Of a stretch of DNA of 64,000 bases, positions 32,274 to 42,609 are shown one piece after another; positions within the stretch are counted from its first letter, which is position 1; each line of letters begins with the position of its first letter. The stretch spans positions 620,001 to 684,000 of the forward strand of contig CANTFK010000994.1 of assembly GCA_947646735.1 (NCBI GenBank). The letters run 5' to 3'. The position numbers and the translations under genes are program-made. The notes under the pieces are model-generated. The model worked only from the letters and a program-made list of their open reading frames with translations. It was not told the DNA's origin and made no database searches. The DNA is from Peronospora farinosa. Its lineage: Eukaryota; Oomycota; Peronosporomycetes; Peronosporales; Peronosporaceae.

Positions 32274-33659
32274 CTAGCATGAATTAGCTTTCTGAAATTC
32301 TTCCCATGCATTGTTAAGGGCTGCAAAAACGCGCTCTGCGATCAGCAACTGCTCCGCGCTGCGTCCACCGGATTTGTCTGGATGTACGACGATCATGGCC
32401 TTGCGGTAATACTTTTTCACATCGTTGGGCTGAATGAGCTTGCCCATGTTCACCTCGGACCATTTACAGTCTTCCCACATGACCTGGTGCATTGTAGACA
32501 ACAGCGTGCGGATGTTCTTCACCCGACCATTATCTTCCGCCCAACCCTTCAATCTCGGGCCAATTACAGCGTTTGCATTATCTTTCATGGCAGTCATATT
32601 GCGCACGGCTTCTTCACGCGTGCGCAAATCTTCACGAGCCCGTTCCACATCACGTTGCACCTGCCGCTCACGCTCTTCCATTGCACGACGTACGCCTTCG
32701 CTCTTTGTCGACTTATCCACTAGATTCGGATTGTACACGTTAGATCCGTCCGACGTAGACTTGGAGTGGGCCTCCATCTCCGCCATGGTAACGGGACCTA
32801 TAGTCTGTCCGTTATCGTCGTCAAACTTAGGCGGATCTTTGTATACAGCCTCGGAAGGTGAAACTTGCGCAGCCGGCACAGTACGAGCCGCCAATGGGTC
32901 CATTGCGTTCAGAAAATTGGAGTTGGCATGAAGCGTAGCTGGTGCGTCAGTCCAACCGCTATCACTCATTAGATTCACATCTTTCTTGTGTGTCTGTTGA
33001 CTGTTGCCTGACAAAAAATCTTCAAGATTTCCTTGAGCTGGAGTCACCGTCTTGGATCCTAATCGTATTGACTTTTTCTCTCCAGATGTAGAAGAAGCAC
33101 GACTTGATGCATTACTATGCCGATTCTCTGCTCCATTACCACGTTCTGATGCTCGATCCGAGTACTTGAGCGGTCGACCCTGCTCGAACGCCGGGAAGGA
33201 CGACGATCGATGAAACTTGCTGCTTTCCAATGGCTGCATAGTCTTTACCGACTGCAAACTGCTCGAACTATTACCAAGTCCACTAGAATTGCCCTGACGT
33301 TTAGGTGGTTGGCTACCACTTGCCCACTTGAGCACAGGTCGACGTCGGAAAACCAGACCGGGTTTCGATGGCCGTTCAAGTCGTAGGAGCTTACAGATGA
33401 CACGACCACCGACCAGTGGCACCTTCTGCAATGGCTGCGTCACGTCCAGCCAATAAAACGTATTGTTTTTACTGTTATTAAGTCGAAATCGGAAGTGAAA
33501 AGCCGCTGGATTGTGCAGCGGAAAGCATCGCAACACATCCGCAAGTGTCACGTCAGTGCCTGGGGAGACGTCCGCTAGTCGAAAAGCGTTTGGATGCGCA
33601 CGATCTTCTCCATCTTCACCCTGTAGATAGTAAAAAGCCCAGATACCGTTCTCCATCAT
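32274..33659 (-). CDS. N-terminal DIX-like domain plus C-terminal auxilin-type J domain
   Basis: Intronless, 461 residues from the ATG at 33659. Residues ~3-95 look like a DIX domain: WAFYYL near the start, VTLADVLRCFPL, FHFRFRL, a WLDVT strand, then VPLVGGRVICKLL. DIX domains polymerise head to tail in Dishevelled, Axin and plant SOSEKI proteins. The middle is Ser/Asn-rich and disordered, then a charged coiled coil (~290-355). Residues ~375-461 are a J domain of the auxilin/GAK kind: MWEDCKW, DVKKYYRKAMIVVHPDK with the HPD motif, LIAERVFAALNNAWEEF. Auxilin J domains recruit Hsc70 to uncoat clathrin vesicles. The J call is firm; the DIX call is by eye. I infer a polymer-forming Hsp70 cochaperone. 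Confidence 0.85.
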   Translation of the reverse strand: MMENGIWAFYYLQGEDGEDRAHPNAFRLADVSPGTDVTLADVLRCFPLHNPAAFHFRFRLNNSKNNTFYWLDVTQPLQKVPLVGGRVICKLLRLERPSKPGLVFRRRPVLKWASGSQPPKRQGNSSGLGNSSSSLQSVKTMQPLESSKFHRSSSFPAFEQGRPLKYSDRASERGNGAENRHSNASSRASSTSGEKKSIRLGSKTVTPAQGNLEDFLSGNSQQTHKKDVNLMSDSGWTDAPATLHANSNFLNAMDPLAARTVPAAQVSPSEAVYKDPPKFDDDNGQTIGPVTMAEMEAHSKSTSDGSNVYNPNLVDKSTKSEGVRRAMEERERQVQRDVERAREDLRTREEAVRNMTAMKDNANAVIGPRLKGWAEDNGRVKNIRTLLSTMHQVMWEDCKWSEVNMGKLIQPNDVKKYYRKAMIVVHPDKSGGRSAEQLLIAERVFAALNNAWEEFQKANSC

Positions 33660-34401
33660 CACGATTGTAGAATTTCAATACCTGATGTTGTTGATGCAAG
33701 AATGAAACGAAAACTTGGAGAGAGTTCCTCTCACCTTTGGAGAGACTTGTGACGTTGCTTAGAATATTATTTGCGTGGTAGGGATGGTGTGGTCTACACC
33801 AGCTCCAAAAAATAGCTTCAACATGTAGCCATTTCTGAACTGTATACGTAACAAGTACCTGTTTGAGCAACTATAGTTTAACCTAATCTTTAGTAGCAAT
33901 TGATGGCGACAAGTGTTTCAAGCTAAAATACTTGAGAACGTTCTTATGGAGGTCCATATTGACTTCACGCGGGTAGATCTTTTGTCTCCATAATCGATAT
34001 ACCAGCTGATTAAATAACTGACATGACAGGAGCCGCGTCGTTAAGGCAGATACGACAAGTCAAAACGACCCATTGACCAATACCAAAATTACATGTACAC
34101 GGTCATTGGAGCGTTGACATCACGAATGTCGATTTACAATTCCTTGAACCCTTGAAGAAGTAAGAAACATTCATACAATCAAAACCCATTTGAGATCGTA
34201 CACATGTCCTTCCTTTATGTTTGCCACCAAAACCACAAAAGAGCGAGCGCAACATACTCAATTCAAATTAGTTGTCTCCCCTAAACCCAATACGAGTCCA
34301 CGCTTTTGCCTCTCATTTCTCGATCGACGGGCTCTGTTATACCTGAAATTAGATAGTGTAACCCTTTAGAAATTCACGTAGGGAATTTCTATAGTACAAC
34401 A
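33660..34401. other. Intergenic, divergent promoters of DIX-J and first TKL kinase
   Basis: An 84-codon minus-strand frame (33616-33870) overlaps the DIX-J start but has no family features. Otherwise no gene is seen. Confidence 0.5.
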
Positions 34402-35979
34402 ATGTTTCAACTTAAAAGTGTAGGGAACCTTTTCCTTGTTCTACCTTTGATCATTATGCGCCCTACTGCTGTTACTGCAGTAGATACAACGTCAACAAGC
34501 GGTGATTCTACTGTCATTTTCATTGTCATCTTCGTGATCGTCGGGTTGGCCTGCATTATCGCCTTTTTTGTTTGGAAACGTCAACAGAATCGCAAACGTC
34601 CGAAGGAACGATGTTATAATCTTCCGTCCACTACTGTGCGTTCTGGCATCAGTCATGGGACTTTAAACGATAACGATCGACGGATGAACTCTCCATACGG
34701 TAAACATTCAAGGGACAAGAAAACAGGACGCTCTGAGTCCCATCACTCGAGGACAGAACGTCCTCCTCAGCGGCCAGCTAATGGAGCACCGACTCACACC
34801 CGACAGCAACAACAAAAGCCTCAGTACCAGCACCAACCTCAGTACGAACACCAGCATCAACATCAACACCATCCTCAGTACCAACCTCCGTACCAGAATC
34901 ACTATGAGCCGGGGGATTCATTTCCACCACCGCCTCCACCTCCCCCTGAGATCCCAATGTTAGAGCCAGACGAGGATCAAGGACCTGGTCTTTTGATGGT
35001 GGAGCTCCAGCAGAGCCAAATGAAGTTCAGTATGGAAGAATTACAGGGTAGACGAACGGACCCGGCAGTAATCGCACGCACACAAGAGACAGTAAGAAAG
35101 GTACTAGCGGAGCTGGCAAGAGATCCTGAATTTGAAGAAAGCTGGATTCCGTACGACTCGCTCTACTTTACACGTGCAATCTCAAAAGGTGCTTTCGGAG
35201 AGGTGTGGCTAGCCCAGCTGGAAAACACTCAGGTGGCCGTCAAGAAAATTTTGGATGAAAAAAGGCACGACGTGAAGGAGATTGAGTGTTTTGGAGAGGA
35301 AATCAAGCTTCTGGCTTTGTTCAAGCACCCGAAGATTGTCGGGTTTATTGGTGTCTCATGGAGTGACAAGCAGGATCTGTGTGCAGTAACAGAGTACATG
35401 GCCAAGGGCGATTTGTACGACTACTTGAAGCGTCGCAAGGGCAAGTTGAACTGGCCCGACCATAAGATGTGGTTGGCCAGGGACATTGCCGAAGCTCTGG
35501 TGTACCTTCACTCGCTGTCACCAAAAATCATTCATCGTGATCTCAAGTCGAAGAACATTCTACTAGACAACAAGTACCGTGCAAAGCTGAGCGACTTTGG
35601 CATTAGCCGGAAGCGCTCTGCAGAGGAGACAATGACGGCAGGCGTTGGCACTATCTATTGGACTGCTCCTGAGGTACTCATGGGCAAGAAGTACACCGAG
35701 AAGGCTGATATATACTCTTTCGGCATTGTCATGGCAGAAATGGACACGTGCGAAGAGCCGTACTCGGACAAGCGTGATAGTGCTGGTAAGGAGCTCCAGA
35801 GTATGAAAATCATTCAATTGGTGATTCGCCAGGGCCTCCGACCGTCGTTCTTAGAGGATTGCCCGAAGCAAGTTAAGGCGCTTGCCGGCCGCTGTTTGGA
35901 CGCTAATCCGGACAAACGTCCATCGGCACCGGAGCTGCTCAATATTCTGCATAATATTCAGGATGATATGCAGCATTAA
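34402..35979 (+). CDS. Membrane-anchored TKL-family protein kinase
   Basis: Intronless, 525 codons. A signal-peptide-like start (~1-27) is followed by ~12 outside residues and one membrane span (~38-58, STVIFIVIFVIVGLACIIAFFVWK) with a basic stop-transfer KRQQNRKRPK. A Gln/His/Pro-rich linker (~130-185) includes a run of eight prolines. The kinase domain is ~250-520: SKGAFGEVWLA (first glycine of the loop replaced by Ser), VAVKKIL, HRDLKSKNILL, SDFGISR, GVGTIYWTAPEVLMGKKYTEKADIYSFGI. This is the oomycete tyrosine-kinase-like group, likely with Ser/Thr activity. With almost no ectodomain, it is unlikely to bind large ligands alone. Its neighbour at 36541 is a close paralogue. Confidence 0.92.
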   Translation: MFQLKSVGNLFLVLPLIIMRPTAVTAVDTTSTSGDSTVIFIVIFVIVGLACIIAFFVWKRQQNRKRPKERCYNLPSTTVRSGISHGTLNDNDRRMNSPYGKHSRDKKTGRSESHHSRTERPPQRPANGAPTHTRQQQQKPQYQHQPQYEHQHQHQHHPQYQPPYQNHYEPGDSFPPPPPPPPEIPMLEPDEDQGPGLLMVELQQSQMKFSMEELQGRRTDPAVIARTQETVRKVLAELARDPEFEESWIPYDSLYFTRAISKGAFGEVWLAQLENTQVAVKKILDEKRHDVKEIECFGEEIKLLALFKHPKIVGFIGVSWSDKQDLCAVTEYMAKGDLYDYLKRRKGKLNWPDHKMWLARDIAEALVYLHSLSPKIIHRDLKSKNILLDNKYRAKLSDFGISRKRSAEETMTAGVGTIYWTAPEVLMGKKYTEKADIYSFGIVMAEMDTCEEPYSDKRDSAGKELQSMKIIQLVIRQGLRPSFLEDCPKQVKALAGRCLDANPDKRPSAPELLNILHNIQDDMQH

Positions 35980-36540
35980 AACGCATTGGGATGCGTAATT
36001 GCGCGCCAAGAGCAAGAAGGAGGCCATTGTTAGAATGATGATGGCTCTTACTTGTCTACGGCTATTTAAGTTTTTGCAGGTAGTACAGTATATAGATTCA
36101 GATTCACACGAGAGCTGTTTATTTTGTCACTGGATTTTTTATTAATATCAATTTGTCTTTAAAGAATAGTCGTCATGAGCATAATACCAGTGGTATTGTA
36201 TGTTTGTGACAGGGGATAAATATCGACATACTGACCAGTTTTTTACAAGTAACCGGTTTTGGAGTGGTAGTACTAGCTCTTTCACTACCTACACGAGGGG
36301 TTACGGTATATCATGTGAGATCATAATACCTGGTCATATAAACTCCTCCTATTTATCAATTACTACAGGTTTGTATGCATTCGACTGGCCTACTACGATA
36401 AGCAAGCACAATTAATTGTCACAAATTATAATTGTTTGCAATCCATTTTACGCGAAAAGTAGTCAGTGCACATCTGTGTAGCAGTCAAAGTAGTCTGTCA
36501 TTCGAGCATCAGATCGGTTGAGTCTATTGCCATAGGACCG
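35980..36540. other. Spacer between the paralogous TKL kinases
   Basis: No coding signature. A plus-strand frame 36200-36415 lacks family features. If the second kinase has an N-terminal membrane exon like its neighbour it should lie here, but I could not find a signal peptide. Confidence 0.5.
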
Positions 36541-38082
36541 ATGACGGGCTTAGTAGCCTTCCTCACGTGTGGCGCCTGCGCAAGTCGTCGCAAACGCGGT
36601 CATCAGAACTTTGCCGAAACAATTACGATCCCTACGGCCTCTGGGCAGCCGCATCACGCCGCGTTGGCGCACCATCACGGGTACGACGTTGACGGGATGG
36701 TGGAATTAGGGGGAGATCGTCATACTCATGGAAATGGTCATCACAGTGGACGACGTGAGCGACGACCATCTAATCCCCGACCGCGAGTGTCAAGTGACCC
36801 TAACAGAGTGTCAAGTGGCCCTACCAGAGTGTCGAGTGGACCTGACAGAGTGTCGAGCGGTCCGAACAGAATGTCGCACGGCGCTCCGCGTAGAATGTCG
36901 AGTGGTTCAGATAGAGTGTCGAATGGCTCAGATAGAATGTTAAGTGGGCCTGATAGAGTGTCAAGTGGGCCTGATAGAATGACGAGTGGTGCACAACCCC
37001 AGCGACCGCGAAATGGGTCGCGACCACAGATGTACCAACCACAGCATCCAGAGCAAAGGCATGCACATCCTCAGCAACAATTACATGATCGCCTTGCTAT
37101 ACACGGCAGTCTTGAACTGGTATCAAAACCACAGAGTGGAGGCTCGGGCAACTCGGCCAATGACCGTGACTTGGAGATCACGGACAAGTCTCGAGAAGTG
37201 GCCAATCGAGTACTTGAACAGTTCCAGGCAGACCCGACACTTAGTAGAAGTCGTATCCCATACTCTTCGCTCTATTTTACTCGAATACTGAGTAAAGGGG
37301 CCTTTGGTGAAGTGTGGCTTGCTCAATTGGAAAACCGACAAGTGGCTGTCAAGAGAATTTTGAACGAAAAGAAGAACGATGTAAGGGAGATTGAGTGTTT
37401 TGGAGCAGAGATTAAACTCATGGCTTCCTTCTCACACCCTAAAATTGTTGAGTTTGTGGGCATATCCTGGAGTTCTATGCAAGATGTGTGTGCTGTGACG
37501 GAGTACATGGGCAAAGGTGACCTGCATGGCTTCCTTAAACGCCGACAGGGCCAATTGAACTGGCGTGACCACAAGATTTTTCTTTCAGAAGATGTAGCCG
37601 ATGCACTTGGATACTTGCACGGTTTGTCACCTAAAGTGATCCATCGTGATCTCAAGTCGAAGAATATTCTTTTGGATGACTCGTTCCGTGCAAAGCTCAG
37701 TGATTTTGGAATCAGTCGAGAACGAGCTGTAGAAGATACGATGACGGCAGGGGTGGGCACAATATACTGGACAGCACCCGAGGTGCTTATGGGCAAAAAG
37801 TACACGGAAAAGGCCGATATCTTCTCCTTTGGTATTGTCTTGTCGGAGCTGGATACGCATGCGGTGCCGTACTCAGACAAGCGTGACAGATCAGGCAAGA
37901 AACTACAGAGCATGAAGATCGTGCAGATGGTGATCCGAAGAAACATGAGGCCGACGTTCTCACCGGAATGCCCGGCTCTTGTGAAGGAGCTGGTGGACCG
38001 TTGTCTCGACTCGGATCCGGACGTACGACCTAGCGCTATGGAGCTACTGCGGATCATTCAGCGCATGCAGAACCTATTGTAA
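36541..38082 (+). CDS. TKL-family protein kinase, tandem paralogue with RxxS heptad repeats
   Basis: 513 codons from the ATG at 36541 (MTGLVAFLTCGACASRRKRG). The open frame extends upstream without an ATG. The short hydrophobic start plus Cys and basic residues looks like the remains of the neighbour's membrane span, or a lipid-anchored end. Residues ~82-152 are ten tandem ~7-residue units of the form R(V/M)SSGPD (36780-36995, period 21 nt), each an RxxS phosphosite candidate. Kinase domain ~240-510: SKGAFGEVWLA, VAVKRIL, HRDLKSKNILL, SDFGISR, TIYWTAPEVLMGKKYTEKADIFSFGI, very close to 34402-35979. The pair arose by local duplication; the linkers have diverged completely. Confidence 0.9.
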   Translation: MTGLVAFLTCGACASRRKRGHQNFAETITIPTASGQPHHAALAHHHGYDVDGMVELGGDRHTHGNGHHSGRRERRPSNPRPRVSSDPNRVSSGPTRVSSGPDRVSSGPNRMSHGAPRRMSSGSDRVSNGSDRMLSGPDRVSSGPDRMTSGAQPQRPRNGSRPQMYQPQHPEQRHAHPQQQLHDRLAIHGSLELVSKPQSGGSGNSANDRDLEITDKSREVANRVLEQFQADPTLSRSRIPYSSLYFTRILSKGAFGEVWLAQLENRQVAVKRILNEKKNDVREIECFGAEIKLMASFSHPKIVEFVGISWSSMQDVCAVTEYMGKGDLHGFLKRRQGQLNWRDHKIFLSEDVADALGYLHGLSPKVIHRDLKSKNILLDDSFRAKLSDFGISRERAVEDTMTAGVGTIYWTAPEVLMGKKYTEKADIFSFGIVLSELDTHAVPYSDKRDRSGKKLQSMKIVQMVIRRNMRPTFSPECPALVKELVDRCLDSDPDVRPSAMELLRIIQRMQNLL

Positions 38083-38593
38083 GTTGGAAGTAAAACCCTG
38101 AGAGCCGGCTACAGTATACGAATTGAAGGAGATGACGCCCGCGGAAGTAATCGAAAACATTGGACGAGTGGCCTGTAGCTGTAATCGTGGCTCCGAATCA
38201 AGACATCGACTTGTAGGAATCCCACCACCGTCAAGCTGCTGGCATAAACTATGCAAGCCTATAAAACACCTATTTCATTGTATATCATTTATCTCGATAT
38301 TTTCAGCTCGTAAAGCTTCTGAAGTAAGGCAATCGCTTCAAGTAGAAGCTTTTAGCACTATATTTTTATATGGTTCTTTTATTCCGATGTTCTGTTAAGT
38401 TTTCTGAATCTGATTATGTATTCGTTAAGTATGCAATACTTATACGGGAAGTCTAAAATATACGTAAGTACTCAAGCCTGTCGCTTGGGTAAGAAACACC
38501 ATGTGACACACCCTTGCGTATGTGTGTATATTCACATTGATGGAGATGACGTTGAGCGTGCGTGTAAGTGAAGATAAATCACAATATAGATAA
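38083..38593. other. Spacer between the gene island and the retrotransposon nest
   Basis: AT-rich, with no convincing frame. It ends at the first base of the outer F1 LTR. Confidence 0.5.
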
Positions 38594-39239
38594 TGTAACG
38601 GGGTTACACGACGATTGGAACATCATCCCGAAAGTTTACGGTTGAAGTTTCTATATTGCATATAATGTATTCTTGATACTTCTCTTAGAGAGGTATTAAG
38701 TATAAGCGTTAAAGATACGGTATTCGCAAATACCGTATCCTATCGATTAGGATTCGATAATCGAGAACGCTGTACTAAGTACATCATACCCAGATGTTTA
38801 GACGATACATCGTCCAATAACAAAGTCTGCATATTATAATTACTGTTATAGTGATTTATCTAGTGTAGGGTACTTAGAGTAGGATTATTCATAAAATCTC
38901 TATGCATAAATAAAATCAGTTCTCATTTTGAGTTTAAGATCGCAAGTCGTTCTGACTTGTTCTCTTGTGCACTTCGTGCACTTCATGCGTTGGCTTTCTG
39001 AACCTTTAATCTTCTAGCTTATTCTTGCACTCTGTGCGTTGGTTCTCTGAACCTTAAGCTTATTGCTTGCTGACCAAAGTCTCTTTCCTCGTTCCTTTGA
39101 ACAGGGCGACTTTAAGTCGTTAATAAATTCCTTATAATTAAGTGGGTATTAGCCGTCAACTTTAATTAGTTTTATAAAGCTTAGAGGCTTCCAGCCTAAT
39201 AGTCTTCCACTGGCTAAAGAGCTGTGCAGCTCCGATACA
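38594..39239 (+). repeat. F1 5' LTR of the outer, plus-strand F1 copy
   Basis: Starts TGTAACGGGG, ends GCAGCTCCGATACA, 646 bp. It is the diverged reverse complement of the young F1 LTRs at 41971 and 49359. A primer-binding sequence and a gag start follow directly, so it is a 5' LTR. The 3' end of this copy is outside the window. Confidence 0.9.
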
Positions 39240-39241
39240 CT

Positions 39242-39263
39242 TGGTAGCACTTGTAGTCAATCC
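39242..39263 (+). other. Primer-binding site of the outer F1 copy
   Basis: TGGTAGCACTTGTAGTCAAT begins two bases after the LTR. The first 11 bases equal the F3 site at 39896 and the young F1 site. The complement ends in ...GCTACCA, consistent with a tRNA 3' end. Confidence 0.75.
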
Positions 39264-39298
39264 TACACCTGAGTCTTTACGACTGACCCTCTGTGAGG

Positions 39299-39435
39299 AT
39301 GGAGAGTCAAAATCACCTCTCGGAGGCGCAACGACTCGCACTAGATAAATTGCCTGCGTTCGTTAAGCCCGATCAAATCGAAATTCTTTTGGCCCAAGGC
39401 CCGGAGGTGCTCAATGGTCGACTTGAGGCCCTTAT
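39299..39435 (+). pseudogene. Outer F1 gag, 5' fragment
   Basis: ATG-started frame ([18 protein letters not shown]) nearly equal to the start of the young F1 gag. It is cut after ~45 codons by the F3 LTR and resumes at 60463. Confidence 0.85.
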
Positions 39436-39893
39436 TGTAACGGGGTGAGCCCGTTACATAATATTGACACTTATATGAAGTGTCAACAAAAATATAATTA
39501 TAACTAATAATATTTGACAATATTATCTTTTCCTATAATGTTGTCCCTAATTCTCCTTGAAGTTGAAGATGCCCTATCATTGGTTGGTATGGGCCATCAT
39601 ATCAACCAACGCGCTGACCAATAGCAGATGGACGCGCGCAATGAGTGGAGGGCAAGTTGTCAACATACATAGTTGTAGTTTAATATAGTTAACATAGGTT
39701 ATAACAGATTAGTTTTATTAGATAGTCAACTATATTAAATACAGTTTTCTTTTCCTTCTCAACTAAGCGTGTGTTTAGCTGATTTACTTCCTCTGCTCTC
39801 GTGTACGTGAGGTAATTGAGGCACCTGCTTTCACTGTCTTCAGTGAAGGTAGACTATACTGTTATCAGTATAGTCGGAGGGTTCCCCATTACA
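39436..39893 (+). repeat. F3 5' LTR
   Basis: Starts TGTAACGGGGTGAGCCCG and ends CCCCATTACA. It pairs with 59999-60457. Confidence 0.9.
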
Positions 39894-39895
39894 CC

Positions 39896-39912
39896 TGGTA
39901 GCACTTCGTGGC
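39896..39912 (+). other. F3 primer-binding site
   Basis: TGGTAGCACTTCGTGG lies two bases after the LTR and shares 11 bases with the F1 site. Confidence 0.7.
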
Positions 39913-39940
39913 CCGTTCAGCGACCACCGCACCATCCGCT

Positions 39941-41103
39941 ATGGAATCAGCGGGTGATGAACGTCATCACGCGTTGCGTGATGATTTCCGCCATTTGAGT
40001 GACCTCGAATGGAATGCGGTTCAGCGTGTGGCTGAAACCATCGGCAACCCTGCCGTTGGTGCCATGTTGCTCTCTCTTAGCGGAGACGACCAACATGCAA
40101 CCATCGCCAAGTTCATACAACATGAACTTGACCAAGGTGTAGAGAAACTTACCTTGCTACAGGAGCAAGGTTCTCAACAGGTTGGCCTGTTGAGAGAACA
40201 AGGCGCTGAACAAGCTGACTTGTTGATGCAGCAGGGTGATCAACAGTCTGAACTATTGAGACAACAGCAGGCTAGTGCTGTTGCTGCCGGGTCGACTTAT
40301 ACACGTCGACCCGAGTCCTTGAAGATTGATGTCTCCAAGTACAAGGTAGTTGAAAGCGACTCCTTGTTAAGATGGTTCATCGAACTCGACGATGCCATTA
40401 AGGCTCGTCGCATCGATGAAGATACGATGAAGGTCAAGTTCGCCATGTCGAACTTGGCAGGACTTGCCAAAGCTTGGGCCTTAGGGCTCAAACTGCACGA
40501 CCCATACGTTTTCCCAACGTATAACGTCTTCAAGGCGCGGCTCAAACACACGTTTGAACCGCCTCACGCCGAATTCAGGGCTCGGGCTGAGCTCCTGGAT
40601 TTGAAACAGGGTAAGCGTGATATACACGCTTACGCTCAACACGTACGACATCTCGTTAGTTGTATCGTGCTGAACCCAATCGATAAACACTCGCAGCTTG
40701 CTGTGTTCATCAAGGGTCTGACAGATGGTCCTGTCAAGAATCACCTGTTCCGCTTGGAACTAGAATCGCTGGACCGAGCGATCTCTGCAGCGGAACAGGA
40801 GGACTTTAGCCTACAACAGGCTCACGTCCACTGGGGGTCATATCGTCCACCGATGCGACAGGAGGGCGGAGGTCCAGAAACAATGGACCTCTCCTATGTA
40901 GAGAGCGAGCGACCTCGCTTTCCATGGTACAAGCGATTTTAAAAGTGCAATCGCTGTCAAAAGATGGGCCACTACGCTTATGAGTGTAGTTCCCCACGCC
41001 CAGTGTCTCGTAACACTGGAAGTGACGATCGTCCGTCTTCCAAGAAGGTCCAGAGACGTGGGTCCCACGTTGCTGCGAAATCGCAACAACGTGGTGTACC
41101 ATA
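39941..41103 (+). pseudogene. F3 gag, one stop codon before the zinc knuckle
   Basis: From ATG 39941 (MESAGDERHH) the frame runs to a TAA at 40940-40942. It holds a helical Gln-rich repeat region (LLQEQGSQQVGLLREQG, ~65-105) and the capsid region (AKAWALGLKL, FKARLKHTFEPP, RDIHAYAQHVRHL). Directly after the stop, in the same frame, is a CCHC knuckle (CNRCQKMGHYAYEC) and a basic tail up to 41103. So the stop splits gag just before the nucleic-acid-binding part. It may be a simple mutation; readthrough is possible but unsupported. Confidence 0.8.
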
Positions 41104-41164
41104 AAAAACGGTCGGGGTTAGTAGGGGCGGAGCGCCCTACTGATCCGGCAACGTCAAGATAGTC

Positions 41165-41866
41165 TTGACGAGGGTTGCTCCCAACACACAGTCACTGTGT
41201 GTTGCCGCTCCCAGTGATGAGGTATCCCTCATCACCTTGAAGATCGAAGTGACAAAGAACATGTCGCTTCGCGCCCTAGTTGATTGTGGGGCTTCGAGCA
41301 ACTTTGTTCGACGCCAATCGCTAGATGATCGTAGGCTCAAATATGTTGAGCGCGAGACCCCTCCAACGAGGATGACGGTGCGCCTTGCAACTGGCGCATC
41401 CGTAAATGTAAAGAAACGTGTAGTGGGAATTCACTACACGTTAGAAGGCAAAAAGTACGATGATGATATCATCGTACTTAACCTGGACGACAAATTTGAT
41501 GTCATCCTAGGATTACCATGGCTCAGAAGGTACGAGCCATGGGTCAGCTGGCAGCATCGAACCGTGAAGATGCCTGCCGCTTGTTCATCAGACGGCCATC
41601 TGATGAACGTCTTGGAGCGTTCACAAGCGTGTGAATGTACTAAGAGTGAGTGTGATGGCCTCACTTGTGGTTCGGTCGTTAGTACGACTGCACAGTTGAA
41701 TTTCTGCGAACTGAACGGCCGGACATCAGTTGTAGTGCTACTCCCTCTTGTCGACAGCATTGGTGTCGCCATCGCATGCAGCCCGGGCCATCCTTTGATC
41801 GTCTACGCTACTCTACACCCATTAGCTGAAACGTTTTTCCTATACTTGTTACAAATTGGCTACTAG
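41165..41866 (+). pseudogene. F3 retropepsin-like protease, 3' end replaced by inserted DNA
   Basis: The frame contains ALVDCGASSNFVRR, where the usual D-S/T-G catalytic triplet is D-C-G, and later VILGLPWLRRYEPWVSW. The protease normally cleaves the gag-pol polyprotein. The last ~25 codons (after ~41790) no longer resemble retroelement spacer, so the frame probably runs into the inserted segment. The expected continuation of pol resumes near 54584. Confidence 0.75.
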
Positions 41867-41970
41867 AGCTGGTAGCGTGATATTGCGTTGTAGCTCGTAG
41901 GTACTCGATCACAATTGAAACAGTGCGAAGATAAGAGAAGCAAAGACCTTTTGAGGATCCACGGATGTAT

Positions 41971-42609
41971 TGTAGCGGAGCTGCACAGCTCTTTAGCCAG
42001 AGGAAGACTTTCGGCTGGAAGCCTCTTAGTTCGAGAGAACTAAATAGAGTTAAGGCTAAAAGCCACTTAGTTCTAAGGAACTAATTAAACGACTGAAAGT
42101 AACCCTGTTCTAAGGAACTAGGAGGGAGACTTTAGTCAGTCAAGCAATAAGCTTAAGGTTCAGAGAACCAACGCACAGGGTGCAGGAACAAGCTAGAAGC
42201 TTAGAGGTTCAGAGAACCAACGCACGAAGTGCACAAGAGAACAAGTCAGAACGACTTGTGATCTTAAACTCAAAAGGAGAACTGATTTTATTTATGCTTT
42301 AAGATTTTATGAATAGTCCTACTCTAAGTACACTACACTATATTAATTACTATAATAGTAATTATTATATGCAGACTTTGCTATTGGACGACGTATCGTC
42401 TAAACATCTGTGTATGATGTACTTAGTACAGCGTTATCGATTATCGAATCCTAATCGATAAGATACGGTATTACCGAATACCGTATCTTTAACGCTTATA
42501 CTTAATACCTCTCTAAAGAGAAGTATCATAATGCATTACATGCAATACAAGGGGAGTTTAACCGTAAACTCCCGGAAAGACGCTACAACCGTCGTGTAAC
42601 CCCGTTACA
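41971..42609 (-). repeat. Young F1 3' LTR
   Basis: On the plus strand it reads TGTAGCGGAGCTGC ... CCCCGTTACA. It appears identical to 49359-49997. Confidence 0.95.

Noticed and set aside
37323..38057. 244-codon minus-strand frame opposite the second TKL kinase
   Set aside because: Shadow of the kinase domain, whose codons are clearly constrained on the plus strand.
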